Part shown: positions 54,863-63,860 of the stretch, one piece after another
Numbering within the stretch: position 1 is the stretch's first letter
Layout: each line of letters opens with the position of its first letter
Assembly (NCBI RefSeq): GCF_007625155.1
Contig: NZ_VMNK01000012.1
Coordinates: forward strand, 16,316-80,315
From: Denitromonas halophila
Lineage (GTDB): Bacteria; Pseudomonadota; Gammaproteobacteria; Burkholderiales; Rhodocyclaceae
DNA: 64,000 nt
Reading direction: 5' to 3'
Program-made: the position numbers and the translations under genes
The notes under the pieces: generated by a model
Seen by the model: the letters and a program-made list of their open reading frames with translations, nothing else
Told to the model about the DNA's origin: nothing
Database searches by the model: none

Positions 54863-56596
54863 ATGAGCGCCGACCCGAAAACCCTCCTTGCCGACTTGCT
54901 GAGCCAGGCGCTGAAAAGCGTGGCGCCAGACCATGTGGATACGCCCATTGTGCTGGAGCGACCGAAGCAGGCCAGCCACGGCGACTTTTCGTCCAACCTG
55001 GCGCTGCAGCTGGCCAAGCCGATGCGCCGCAGCCCGCGCGACCTCGCCGCCTTGCTGATGGCCGAGCTGCCCGCGTCACCGCAGGTGGCCAAGGTCGAGG
55101 TGGCCGGCGCCGGCTTCATCAACTTCACCCTCGCCTCAGACGCCAAGACCTCGGTGGTGCAGGCGGTGCTGAGCCAGGGCGAGCGCTTTGGCCGTGGCGC
55201 GGCCACCGGCACCAAGGTGCAGATCGAATTCGTGTCGGCCAACCCGACCGGCCCGCTGCATGTCGGCCATGGTCGCGGCGCGGCCTACGGCGCCTCGCTG
55301 GCCTCGGTGATGGACTTCGCCGGCCATACCGTGGCGCGCGAGTACTACGTGAATGACGCCGGCCGGCAGATGGACATCCTGGCGCTGTCGACCTGGCTGC
55401 GTTATCTGGCCAATTTCGATATCACCGTGCCGTTTCCGCCGAACGCCTACCAAGGCAGCTATGTGATCGACATGGGCGGCGAGATTCGCAACGCCCACGG
55501 CGACCGCTTTGCCAAGGTAACCGCCGAGCAGGTGCTGGCCGGCGTGTGCTCGGTCGAGGCCGACAAGGAAGATCACCTCGACGGCCTGATCGCCAACGCC
55601 AAGCGACTGCTGGGCGAGGACTACGCCTGGATTCACGATTTTGCGCTGACCGAGCAGCTCGGCGATTGCCGCGAAGACCTCGAAGGCTTCGGCGTGCCCT
55701 TCGACAAGTGGTTCTCCGAAAAGAGCCTGTTCGACACCGGTCTGGTCGAGCGCGCCGTGACGGCCCTCGAAAAGCAGGGTCACATTTACCTGCAGGACGG
55801 CGCCAAGTGGTTCCGCTCCAGCACCTTTGGCGACGAGAAAGACCGTGTGGTGCAGCGCGAAAACGGGCTGTTCACCTACTTCGCCTCTGACATCGCCTAC
55901 CACCTCAACAAGTACGAGCGCGGCTTCGACCGCATCATCGACATCTGGGGCGCCGACCACCACGGCTACATCCCGCGGGTGCGCGGTGCGATCGCCGCGC
56001 TTGGCCTGCCGGTCGAAAAGTTCGAGGTCGCGCTGGTGCAGTTTGCGGTGCTCTATCGCAATGGCCAGAAAGCCGCGATGTCGACCCGCTCGGGCGAGTT
56101 TGTCACCCTGCGCGATCTGCGCAAGGACGTCGGTAACGACGCCTGCCGTTTCTTCTATGTGCTGCGCAAGAGCGACCAGCATCTGGATTTCGATCTTGAT
56201 CTGGCCAAGAGCCAGAGCAATGAAAACCCGGTCTACTACATCCAGTACGCCCATGCGCGCATCTGCTCGGTGCTCGCGCAGTGGAACGGCGTCGAGCGCG
56301 ATCTGCTTGACGTGGATCTGTCGCGTCTCGACGGCGAGCGCGAACTGGCGCTGTGCGCACGGCTGGCGGCGTTTGCCGAAGTGATTCAATCAGCCTCGGC
56401 CGACTATGCACCGCACCAGGTGGCCTTCTATCTGAAGGATCTGGCGGGCGAATTCCACAGCTGGTACAACGCCGAACGCATGCTGGTCGACGATGAAGCC
56501 CTGATGATGGCGCGTCTGGCGCTGGCCGCCGCCGTGCGCCAGGTGCTGGTGTCCGGCCTGGCCCTGCTCGGCGTGTCTGCGCCGACCTCCATGTAA
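54863..56596 (+). CDS. argS: Arginyl-tRNA synthetase
   Basis: 577 residues, class I synthetase. An N-terminal Add1 domain precedes the HIGH-type motif NPTGPLHVGHGRGAAYG; VNDAGRQMDIL and the degenerate KMSKS region AAMSTRSGEFVTLRDL follow. The C-terminal anticodon-binding DALR domain ends AAVRQVLVSGLALLGVSAP. It charges tRNA-Arg. It starts the argS-SPOR-dsbA run, a common betaproteobacterial order. Confidence 0.98.
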   Translation: MSADPKTLLADLLSQALKSVAPDHVDTPIVLERPKQASHGDFSSNLALQLAKPMRRSPRDLAALLMAELPASPQVAKVEVAGAGFINFTLASDAKTSVVQAVLSQGERFGRGAATGTKVQIEFVSANPTGPLHVGHGRGAAYGASLASVMDFAGHTVAREYYVNDAGRQMDILALSTWLRYLANFDITVPFPPNAYQGSYVIDMGGEIRNAHGDRFAKVTAEQVLAGVCSVEADKEDHLDGLIANAKRLLGEDYAWIHDFALTEQLGDCREDLEGFGVPFDKWFSEKSLFDTGLVERAVTALEKQGHIYLQDGAKWFRSSTFGDEKDRVVQRENGLFTYFASDIAYHLNKYERGFDRIIDIWGADHHGYIPRVRGAIAALGLPVEKFEVALVQFAVLYRNGQKAAMSTRSGEFVTLRDLRKDVGNDACRFFYVLRKSDQHLDFDLDLAKSQSNENPVYYIQYAHARICSVLAQWNGVERDLLDVDLSRLDGERELALCARLAAFAEVIQSASADYAPHQVAFYLKDLAGEFHSWYNAERMLVDDEALMMARLALAAAVRQVLVSGLALLGVSAPTSM

Positions 56597-56617
56597 CCCG
56601 CCCGAGGAGTCGATGGC

Positions 56618-57187
56618 GTGAGCGGTAATCGTAAAACCAGCAAGAAGGCGCCGGCACGGCGCAGCGGTGGTGGTGTTTTTGTCGGCATCGTCATCGGTCT
56701 GATGCTCGGCGCCGTGTTTGCCGCCGGCGTGGCCTGGTATCTCACCCGGTCCAACCCCTTTGCCGGCCAAGACACCCGCGCCGCCACCGAGGCCAGCAGC
56801 CCGCTGGCACCGCGCGTATTGCCGGGCAAGCCGGGCGACCGTCCGGTCGAGAAGCCGCAGTTCGACTTCTACAAGATCCTGCCCAAGGGCGATGGCGCGG
56901 TCGAAGTGCCGACCACCGTCGCGCCGGTCGAGGCGACGCGGCCGGCGGCCGAGCGCTTCTATCTGCAGGTGGGTGCATTCGAAGACCCGACCGAAGCCGA
57001 CAACCTCAAGGCGCGTCTGGCGCTGATGGGTATCGAAGCCTCGGTGCAACGCGGTGAATCGGCCAACAAGGGCACGGTGCACCGGGTGCGCGTCGGCCCC
57101 TATAATCGGGTCGAAGACATGAACGCCGCGCGCGCCGAGTTGGCGCGGGCTGGCATGGAAAGCTCCTTGGTGCGGGTCAAGCCCTGA
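56618..57187 (+). CDS. SPOR-domain cell-division/envelope protein
   Basis: 189 residues: a short basic N-terminus, one membrane helix (about 20-43, glycine-rich), a Pro/Ala/Thr-rich linker and a C-terminal SPOR domain (FYLQVGAFEDPTEADNLKARL ... VHRVRVGPYNRVEDMNAARAEL) that binds denuded peptidoglycan at the septum. It is FtsN-like in topology. GTG 56618 follows a GAGGAG site at good spacing. It sits 21 bp after argS. Confidence 0.93.
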   Translation: MSGNRKTSKKAPARRSGGGVFVGIVIGLMLGAVFAAGVAWYLTRSNPFAGQDTRAATEASSPLAPRVLPGKPGDRPVEKPQFDFYKILPKGDGAVEVPTTVAPVEATRPAAERFYLQVGAFEDPTEADNLKARLALMGIEASVQRGESANKGTVHRVRVGPYNRVEDMNAARAELARAGMESSLVRVKP

Positions 57188-57253
57188 CCCGGTCGGGAAC
57201 TCTGCGTCTACGCCCGCGTCTGACCCAGGCACTTAACTGATCAGGAAGACACA

Positions 57254-57886
57254 ATGAATCGACGTCAGCTGTTGCTCCAGATGGCCGCCCTGGCCGGAAC
57301 CACCGCCATTGGCACCCCGGCCTTTGCCCAAGGGGCACGGTTTGCGCCGGTGAGCCCGATCCAGCCGACGGCCGACAAGGCCAAGGTCGAGGTGATCGAG
57401 TTCTTCCATTACGGTTGCCCGCACTGCCGTGATTTTGACCCGCTGCTGGAGCACTGGCTCAAGAAGCTGCCCGAAGATGTGAGCTTCATCCGTGTGCCAG
57501 CAATTTGGGGCAATCCCCAGCTAAAAGCGTTGGCGCAGTTCTACTACGCCGCCGAAGCGTCGGGCGATATTGGCAAGCTTCACGAAGCCGCTTTCGTCGC
57601 GCTGCAGGACGAAAAAGCACCGCTGACCACCGAAGAAGGCGTGGCCGCCTGGGTGGCGAGCAAGGGCGTGGATGCCAAGCGCTTCATGGATGCCTACAAA
57701 TCCTTTGGTGTGCAGGGCAAGATCCAGCGTGCCGACCAGATCGCACGCGCCTACAAGATCAACGGTGTGCCGACGCTGGCCATCGATGGTCAGTGGACCA
57801 CCTCGGCCTCCATGGCGGGCAGCCATGAAGCCGCCTTGCAGGTGGCCGATGAGCTGATCGCCAAGGCACGCAAGGCCAAGGCCTGA
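57254..57886 (+). CDS. dsbA: Thiol:disulfide interchange protein DsbA
   Basis: 210 residues. A signal peptide (LLLQMAALAGTTAIGTPAFA) leads to a thioredoxin fold with inserted helical domain. The active site is FFHYGCPHCRDF (CPHC) and the cis-Pro is in NGVPTLAI. It introduces disulfides into periplasmic proteins. DsbD elsewhere in the window serves the opposing reductive pathway. Confidence 0.95.
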   Translation: MNRRQLLLQMAALAGTTAIGTPAFAQGARFAPVSPIQPTADKAKVEVIEFFHYGCPHCRDFDPLLEHWLKKLPEDVSFIRVPAIWGNPQLKALAQFYYAAEASGDIGKLHEAAFVALQDEKAPLTTEEGVAAWVASKGVDAKRFMDAYKSFGVQGKIQRADQIARAYKINGVPTLAIDGQWTTSASMAGSHEAALQVADELIAKARKAKA

Positions 57887-57907
57887 GTTCTCGCCCCAGG
57901 CCAGATC

Positions 57908-58696
57908 ATGCGCCGTGAAGCCGACCGCCGGCCACGGCGCATTTTTATTACCGGTGCCTCCAGTGGCATCGGCGCCGCGCTGGTGCGTCACTACGCGCCG
58001 GGCGATGTGCAGCTCGGCTTGGTCGGCCGTCGGCGCGAGACGCTCGAAGCGCTGGCCGCCGAGTGCGGCAGCAAGGCCCAGGTGTTTGTGGCCGATGTGG
58101 CCGACGCCGCAGCCATGCAGACCGCCGCCGCGCAGTTTGTCACCACCGTGGGTGTGCCGGACATCGTCATCGCCAGCGCCGGGGTCTCGGTCGGCACGCT
58201 CACCGAATACGCCGAAGACACCGACGCGTTTGCGCGCGTGATGCAGACCAATGTGCTCGGCATGCTGCATACCTTTCAGCCCTTTGTCGCGCCGATGCGA
58301 GCATCCGGCGCCGGCACGCTGGTCGGCATCGCCTCGGTCGCCGGCGTGCGCGGGCTGCCCGGCGCCGGCGCCTACAGCGCCTCCAAAGCCGCCGTGCGGC
58401 GCTACCTCGAAAGCCTGCGCGTCGAGCTGCACGGCAGCGGCGTGCGCGTGGTGACCATCTCGCCGGGCTACATCGACACCCCGATGACCGCGATCAACAC
58501 CTACCCCATGCCCTTTTTGCTGCCCGCCAATGTCGCCGCCAAACGCATGGCGCAGGCTATCGACGCCGGTCGTCGGCATGTGGTGATCCCGTGGCAGATG
58601 GGGCTCGTCGCCTGGGTGCTGGGCTGGCTGCCCGACCCGGTGTACGACCGGCTCTTTGCCCGAGCCGGCCGCAAACCGCGTGGGTTGCCGCTGTAG
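57908..58696 (+). CDS. Short-chain dehydrogenase/reductase
   Basis: 262 residues, classical SDR. TGASSGIGAAL cofactor loop, Asp in VADVADAA, NAG-equivalent IASAGVS, catalytic Ser in GIASVAG and Tyr/Lys in GAYSASKAA. The C-terminal IDTPMTAINTYPMPFL resembles SDRs acting on lipid-like or keto substrates. The substrate is unknown. It follows dsbA by 21 bp. Confidence 0.92.
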   Translation: MRREADRRPRRIFITGASSGIGAALVRHYAPGDVQLGLVGRRRETLEALAAECGSKAQVFVADVADAAAMQTAAAQFVTTVGVPDIVIASAGVSVGTLTEYAEDTDAFARVMQTNVLGMLHTFQPFVAPMRASGAGTLVGIASVAGVRGLPGAGAYSASKAAVRRYLESLRVELHGSGVRVVTISPGYIDTPMTAINTYPMPFLLPANVAAKRMAQAIDAGRRHVVIPWQMGLVAWVLGWLPDPVYDRLFARAGRKPRGLPL

Positions 58697-58888
58697 TTCG
58701 AACTGCCGTTTCGCATGCCACAAAAGATGAAGACGGTGACCAACATCTTTCAAGGCCCTTTGATCACACATGCCACACGCCTCGTCATCCTGCGACGCGA
58801 ATAGTGGAGCCCCTGTCATTGCCGTGCGCCGATATGCGTGATCGCTGACGCCCCGAGGCCGTCCGTCGTCAGTGCGCAACGGCACCAT

Positions 58889-58978
58889 GCAGGTTGGGTT
58901 GAGCGCAGCGAAGCCCAACATTCAGTCGCGCAAACATGGCGCGCCGAGTGTTGGGCTTCGTTCGTCTGGCCAGCCTAC
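58889..58978. repeat. Palindromic intergenic repeat (GTTGGGCTTCG type)
   Basis: A 12-bp arm CGAAGCCCAACA (58909-58920) is perfectly inverted at 58949-58960, with a related AGGTTGGGTTGAGCGCAGCG block outside on the left and a weaker CCAGCCTA outer arm on the right. Repeats with GTTGGGCT...CGCAGCGAAGCCCAAC are commonly seen between genes in beta- and gammaproteobacteria. It lies in the 320-bp gap between the SDR and oxidoreductase genes, in which I see nothing else. Confidence 0.7.
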
Positions 58979-59016
58979 GCTTGCTGCGAGGCTAACAGCG
59001 GTGGCCATTCGGGAAT

Positions 59017-60438
59017 TTACGCTTTGGGCGCAATGTTCTGATTCTGCGAGAACAGGTTCGCTGGATCGTATTTGGTCTTCAATTCCGACAGCCGATCGAA
59101 GTTGGCGCCATAGGCGCCGGTCGCTACGCGCTGTGCTTCGTCCTCGGGCATGAAGTTGACATAGACGCCGCCAGTGGCGTGCGGCGTCAGCGCATCGAAC
59201 AGGGCTCGCGCCCAGGCGATGCATGTCTTGTCGTCGGCGGCCTCGTGCCAGCGTGTGTGTACGTTGACGACAAATTCGGTGTCGCGGTGCGGGTAGGCGG
59301 TATCGGCTGTACCGATACGGTTCGTCGCGCCGCCCAACTGAGCAATGAAGACTTCGCACTCGTCGGTCGGTAGCGTGGCGGCCGCGTCGCACAGGATGCG
59401 TTCGACATCCACGGTCATGGCCTTGAAATCGTGCGACTTCCAGTAGTTGCGCGCGCCCGGCGCCAGTAACGGGTCGAAGGCGGTCTGCCAGTCGGCAAAG
59501 GCCATGGGCCCGGCGTGCGCGCTGTAGGGTTTGCCGAAGCCATGCAGCGGTTTCGTGACTTCTTCGCCCCTGCTCAGGTCGCCGATCCAGCAGAAGGCAA
59601 CGACGACCACCTCCTTGCCATGTACCTCGACCGGCAGGAAGGGCAGCGGCGGTGCTTTGCGCATCACCAACCACGCGGTCATATCGTCGCCGGCTGTCGC
59701 AGTGAACTTGCGATACTCCTCGAACACCTGTTTGGCCTGGTCCAGCGGGTACACCACCAGCCCGGCCAGTACCTGTGGGCCCATCGGGTGCAGCTGGTAT
59801 TCGAAGGAGGTGACGACACCGAAGTTGCCGCCGCCACCGCGCAGTGCCCAGAACAGCTCCGGATGCTGCGTGGCGCTGGTCTGCACAAACTCGCCCGAGG
59901 CGAGCACCACATCGGCAGCCACGAGATTGTCGATGGTCAGCCCGCGCTTTCGGCTCTGCCAGCCAAAACCGCCGCCGAGCGTGAGGCCGGACATGCCGGT
60001 GGTGGAATTGATGCCGGTGGGCGTGCTCAGGCCGAAGGCCTGCGTCTCGCGGTCGAAGTCGCTCAGCAGTGCGCCGGGTTCGACCCGTGCCCGCTTGGTG
60101 GCCGGGTCGACACGTACCGACTTCATCGCCGACAGATCGAGCATCAGCCCGCCGTCGCAGGCGGCCTTGCCGGCGATATTGTGGCCTCCGCCGCGCACCG
60201 CCAGCAGCAAGTTGTTGTCTCGCGAAAAATTGACCGCCTGCATCACGTCGCCGGCACCGGCGGCACGCACGATGGCCGCGGGGTGGCGGTCGACCATGCC
60301 ATTCCACAGCGTGCGCGATATGTCGTAGCCGTCGTCCGCTGGCAGGAGTAGGCTGCCGCGCAGCGCGCAGCGCAGGGTCTCGAGTGTGTCGTTCTCGATG
60401 CGGGTATTGCCGCCTTGGGATGTTTTGAAGTCAATCAT
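59017..60438 (-). CDS. FAD-binding oxidoreductase, berberine-bridge type
   Basis: 473 residues of the PCMH/BBE flavoprotein family. The covalent-flavin His is in AVRGGGHNIAGKAACDGG. GMSGLTLGGGFGWQSRKRGLTIDNLV follows, but the second, Cys, flavin link of bicovalent BBE enzymes is absent (INSTTG there). The C-terminal BBE motif is YVNFMPEDE ... KYDPANLFSQNQNI. It oxidises an unknown alcohol or aldehyde. No signal peptide. It and the AhpD-like gene 222 bp upstream may share control by the HxlR gene. Confidence 0.93.
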   Translation of the reverse strand: MIDFKTSQGGNTRIENDTLETLRCALRGSLLLPADDGYDISRTLWNGMVDRHPAAIVRAAGAGDVMQAVNFSRDNNLLLAVRGGGHNIAGKAACDGGLMLDLSAMKSVRVDPATKRARVEPGALLSDFDRETQAFGLSTPTGINSTTGMSGLTLGGGFGWQSRKRGLTIDNLVAADVVLASGEFVQTSATQHPELFWALRGGGGNFGVVTSFEYQLHPMGPQVLAGLVVYPLDQAKQVFEEYRKFTATAGDDMTAWLVMRKAPPLPFLPVEVHGKEVVVVAFCWIGDLSRGEEVTKPLHGFGKPYSAHAGPMAFADWQTAFDPLLAPGARNYWKSHDFKAMTVDVERILCDAAATLPTDECEVFIAQLGGATNRIGTADTAYPHRDTEFVVNVHTRWHEAADDKTCIAWARALFDALTPHATGGVYVNFMPEDEAQRVATGAYGANFDRLSELKTKYDPANLFSQNQNIAPKA

Positions 60439-60661
60439 GGGATTAATCTCCTATTGGGTGCGGTCGGAATTCTTTTTGTTGCATCGCACAGCGTCCGACC
60501 GCATTGACGATGTGACGCGACGCTGCCAAGTGGCGCGTGCAGATATCACTGGATCGACCCTTCGGCCTTGCCAGGCTGGGTGGGGAACAACGCGCCACTG
60601 TGTGTGCCAGATGCGAGCGTGGCCTCTGGGTCAGCGCCCACGGGCGGCTGCGTTCTTCGAC
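60439..60661. other. 223-bp gap between BBE oxidoreductase and AhpD-like gene
   Basis: No ORF with ribosome site, repeat or stem-loop terminator was recognised. It probably holds the oxidoreductase promoter. Confidence 0.4.
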
Positions 60662-61249
60662 TCAGTTGACTGCGCGAACGCGCTGGCGCGTATGGGGTGT
60701 TTCAGGTGACCAGGCGTGACCGACGAAGGCGTCGTCGAGCGGAATGCCAATCACATTGCTGGCGAGATTGCTGAAGGTTTTGACGCAGACGCCAAGAATC
60801 ACTTCGAGCACCTGCGCGCGCGAATAACCCGCGTCCAAGAATCGTTTCAGGTCCTGTTCGCGGATCATGCCTCGCTCGCGCACGACGGCGCGGGTAAAAC
60901 GGTTCAGGGCTTCAAGCTTGTGATCGTCGATGGGGTGGTTGTTGCGCACCGCGTCGATCACTTCGCTGGGAACGGCCTGCATCCGCGCAAAAGCGGTGTG
61001 GCCGGCCACACAGTAGCCGCACTGGTTCTCCATGCTGGCGGCGATCTGGATCAACTCCCGGCCTGTGGCGTCGAAGGAGGATTCAGCGAAGCGGCCGTTG
61101 AGTGCCATGAACGCTTGCAGCGCAGGCGTGGATTCGGCGGCGGCCCCGAACACGTTGGGCACGAAACCCAGCGTGGTCCGGATGCCCGCCAGCAACTCGT
61201 CCGCGGGGGAATGGGCTGTCTCGGGGGAATGGATCTTGAATGGGGGCAT
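60662..61249 (-). CDS. Carboxymuconolactone decarboxylase/AhpD-like protein
   Basis: 195 residues. The redox CxxC is in ENQCGYCVAGHTAFA, with the family helix ELIQIAASMENQ before it. This pattern is that of AhpD-like peroxidase-associated proteins rather than true muconolactone decarboxylases. ATG 61249 begins MPPFKIHSPET; the frame upstream to 61339 is probably not translated. It is divergent from the HxlR regulator, 182 bp apart, a common oxidative/electrophile-stress pairing. Confidence 0.9.
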   Translation of the reverse strand: MPPFKIHSPETAHSPADELLAGIRTTLGFVPNVFGAAAESTPALQAFMALNGRFAESSFDATGRELIQIAASMENQCGYCVAGHTAFARMQAVPSEVIDAVRNNHPIDDHKLEALNRFTRAVVRERGMIREQDLKRFLDAGYSRAQVLEVILGVCVKTFSNLASNVIGIPLDDAFVGHAWSPETPHTRQRVRAVN

Positions 61250-61344
61250 GATGGCGCTCCTGTGTCGAGTGGATACCGCAACAGCGTGTGTGTTACGGTT
61301 CCTCGACGATAGAAAAAGCGCGTTTGGACGGATACTCACGAACC

Positions 61345-61396
61345 TGTAGCGATGCGCTACACATCTTGGAGCTGGCCACTACACGTTTGGTAGTTG
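61345..61396. promoter_or_regulatory. Two CTAC/GTAG dyads, candidate HxlR operators
   Basis: TGTAGC-N5-GCTACA at 61345-61361 and CACTAC-N7-GTAGTT at 61377-61395 lie in the divergent interval. The shared CTAC/GTAG half-sites suggest binding sites for the adjacent regulator. No binding data exist. Confidence 0.45.
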
Positions 61397-61431
61397 GCGC
61401 CGACCACCAGTCGAATACGGGGGTGACCCAT

Positions 61432-62115
61432 ATGGAATACGGCCAGTTCTGTCCGATTGCCAAGGCGACCGAGCTCATTGGAGAAAAGTGGACGCTGCTG
61501 ATCATTCGCGAGCTGTTGATGGGTGGCTCGCGGTTCAACGAGTTGCACCGGGGGTTGAGCCTGATTTCTCCCACACTGCTCTCCAAGCGCCTCGACTGGC
61601 TTGTGGACCATGGCCTGGTCATGAAGAAGAAAATCGCCGGGTATCGCGGCCACGAATACTTTCCGACCGAATGTTGCCGGGAGCTCCAGCCCATTATTCT
61701 TGCGCTTGGTGGCTGGGGCATGCGCTGGGCGCGATCCAATCTGACCGACAAAGACTATGACGTGGAGATGCTGATGCTGTACCTGAAGCGCAGCATCGTG
61801 ACCGAAAAGCTGGTTGGAAACGAAACGGTGGTCCGATTCAAGTTCACCGATGTCGAGACCTACCCGGACTGGTGGCTGGTAGTGGCCGGCGGCGAGATTG
61901 ATCTCTGCGTGAAGGATCCGGGCAAGGATGTCGACGTCTATTTCACTTGCGGCGTCAAGACCCTGGCCGATATCTGGATGGGCGAAAACACTTACCGTCA
62001 GGCCATGCGCGATGGCGGGTTGAGTGTGGTGGGGCACAGCGCGCTGACACAGAACGTCGGTGCATGGATGCGCAACGCCATCTTTGTCGATCCCGCGTTT
62101 GCGAAGGTGGAGTAG
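61432..62115 (+). CDS. HxlR-type regulator fused to an SCP2-like domain
   Basis: 227 residues. Residues 1-105 are an HxlR/DUF24 winged helix with the conserved Cys7 and CPIAKATELIGEKWTLLIIREL, and RFNELHRGLSLISPTLLSKRL. Residues about 125-225 resemble an SCP2-type sterol-carrier domain (GGEIDLCVKDPGKDVDVYFTCGVKTLADIWMG), a known two-domain architecture that could bind a hydrophobic ligand. It probably controls itself and the divergent AhpD-like gene. GGGGG lies about 10 bp before ATG 61432. Confidence 0.9.
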   Translation: MEYGQFCPIAKATELIGEKWTLLIIRELLMGGSRFNELHRGLSLISPTLLSKRLDWLVDHGLVMKKKIAGYRGHEYFPTECCRELQPIILALGGWGMRWARSNLTDKDYDVEMLMLYLKRSIVTEKLVGNETVVRFKFTDVETYPDWWLVVAGGEIDLCVKDPGKDVDVYFTCGVKTLADIWMGENTYRQAMRDGGLSVVGHSALTQNVGAWMRNAIFVDPAFAKVE

Positions 62116-62172
62116 ATCGAGCTAGAGAGCGTCCGGGCCAATAGTGACCGGTGAGCGGAGGCGCTCCACGCA

Positions 62173-62190
62173 AGTCGCTCGCGAGCGACT
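62173..62190. repeat. Perfect 18-bp palindrome in the HxlR-EamA gap
   Basis: AGTCGCTCGCGAGCGACT is self-complementary. There is no T-run, so it is not a standard terminator; an operator or a termination hairpin without a tail are both possible. The rest of the 267-bp gap shows nothing recognisable. Confidence 0.5.
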
Positions 62191-62382
62191 GTGCCGAGAT
62201 TGGCATTCTCTTGCATGAGTTGGGCCGCAATTTTTCGCCGAATTGACGCAGTTTGCACCCCCTTGGCACCTGACGCGCGGATGTGCATCTGGGTGTCACG
62301 GCGGGTCGGTCGCGAAGCGTCTCTGGCCGATACGCGACCGTACGGTTATTCTGCTCGCACTTGATCTCCGGCCCCGCCATTC

Positions 62383-63297
62383 ATGTCCGCGCCTCCTTTG
62401 ACGTCCATCTACATCAAGCTGGTGCTGACCACGGCGTTCTGGGGGGGCACCTTCATTGCCGGGCGTTATGTGGCGCAGCAGATGCCGCATTTTCTGGCCG
62501 CGAGCGGGCGCTTTTTGATCGCGCTGATTCCCTTGTTTCTGTTCACGCTTACCGTGGGTGGTGGCCTGACGCGCCTGAACAAACGGCAATTGATTGGCAC
62601 CGTGTTGCTGGGGGCGACGGGGGTGTTCACTTACAACACGTTCTTCCTCGGCGGCCTGGGCCATATCCCCGCGTCGCGCGCGGCGCTGATCGTGGCATTG
62701 TCGCCGATCATGACCATGTTCGTGATGCGATTTATTGCGCACGAGCGTTGGACCTGGTTGCGAGTGGTCGGGGTGTTGCTGTCACTGAGCGGGGTGTCGA
62801 TGGTCATCACCCGTGGCGACTATGCCAGCGTGTTCAGCGGCGCGATCGGGCGCGGTGAGCTGTACATCTTTATCGCGGTGGCGTCCTGGGTGGCTTATAC
62901 CGTGATCGGGCGTTACACCCTGGCGGGCATGAGCGCGGCTTCGGCCACCACCTGGTCCACCCTGTGGGGCACGCTGATGCTGTTGGTGCCGGCCAGTGCG
63001 GATCTGATGTCGCCATCGTTGGCCTGGCCGGATGGTTGGTCGTGGGCGGCGATGGCTTATCTCGGCGTGTTTGGCACAGCGGTGGCGTTCTTTTGGTACA
63101 ACCAGGCGGTGGCGGCAATCGGCCCGGCGCGCGCGACCTTGTTCACCAATCTGGTGCCGGTGTTTGCGGTGGTGTTGTCGGTGGTGCTGCTCGACGAGCG
63201 CCTGGTGCTTGCCAGCCTGGTCGGTGGTGCGATGGTGATCACGGGGGTGATTCTGGCCAACCGCCCGGGTGCGGTCGTGCGACCCGATTTGGATTGA
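62383..63297 (+). CDS. EamA/DMT-family transporter
   Basis: 304 residues with ten hydrophobic segments in two EamA repeats (about 10-140 and 155-295). ASRAALIVALSPIMTMF and IGPARATLFTNLVPVFAVVLSVVLLDERL are the repeat signatures of RhaT/YdcZ-like drug/metabolite exporters. The substrate is unknown. Confidence 0.93.
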   Translation: MSAPPLTSIYIKLVLTTAFWGGTFIAGRYVAQQMPHFLAASGRFLIALIPLFLFTLTVGGGLTRLNKRQLIGTVLLGATGVFTYNTFFLGGLGHIPASRAALIVALSPIMTMFVMRFIAHERWTWLRVVGVLLSLSGVSMVITRGDYASVFSGAIGRGELYIFIAVASWVAYTVIGRYTLAGMSAASATTWSTLWGTLMLLVPASADLMSPSLAWPDGWSWAAMAYLGVFGTAVAFFWYNQAVAAIGPARATLFTNLVPVFAVVLSVVLLDERLVLASLVGGAMVITGVILANRPGAVVRPDLD

Positions 63298-63359
63298 GGG
63301 GTCAAGTCCGGCAGTGTGACGCCGTAATAGGGCAGAGAACAGCCCAGTGGAGTCAATCG

Positions 63360-63773
63360 ATGAGCGATGTGAACGAACGCCGCCAGCGTCAGCGGATCAT
63401 GGTTGAATCGGCGCATGTGCCGGAGTCGGGATTCCAGCTCGAATGCGACGGCAAGGCAACCGCAGTGCGTGATGTCTCGCTGGAAGGTTTTTCGATGCAT
63501 GCGTCCACCGCGCCCGACAGCCAAAAGGAATTTCACTTTGTGCTCAAGCGCCGCGCTGCCGGCGGGTTCATTTCGGGGCGCGCTCAGGTGGTCAATTTTG
63601 TTCGCGGTGCGACGGCCGATACCGGCGTGGCCGGATGTCATGTGACGGCGTTTGATGACGATGGTCGCGAGCTTCTGGCGCAGTGGTTGTCGGCGCATGT
63701 GGCCGCGGTGGCCGGGGTGCCACTAACCGAAAAAGAAGCACGCGAGATTGTGGATGGGCCCTCGCTGGTGTAA
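63360..63773 (+). CDS. PilZ-domain-like protein
   Basis: 137 residues with a PilZ arrangement: an N-terminal RRQRQR (the RxxxR c-di-GMP box) followed about 30 residues later by RDVSLEGFS (D/NxSxxG). It is a probable cyclic-di-GMP-binding adaptor. ATG 63360 gives MSDVNERR; the open frame upstream overlaps the EamA gene out of frame and is not used. A terminator follows. Confidence 0.82.
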   Translation: MSDVNERRQRQRIMVESAHVPESGFQLECDGKATAVRDVSLEGFSMHASTAPDSQKEFHFVLKRRAAGGFISGRAQVVNFVRGATADTGVAGCHVTAFDDDGRELLAQWLSAHVAAVAGVPLTEKEAREIVDGPSLV

Positions 63774-63784
63774 GTCGGCGAGGC

Positions 63785-63825
63785 ACAACAAAAAGGGCGG
63801 CCACTGGGGCCGCCCTTTTTGTTGT
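63785..63825. terminator. Bidirectional rho-independent terminator
   Basis: An 18-bp stem ACAACAAAAAGGGCGGCC / GGCCGCCCTTTTTGTTGT with a 5-base loop lies between the convergent PilZ-like and TAXI genes. Confidence 0.92.
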
Positions 63826-63860
63826 GGCAAAAGAAACGTGCCTCTTTCGCCTTCAGGCCA

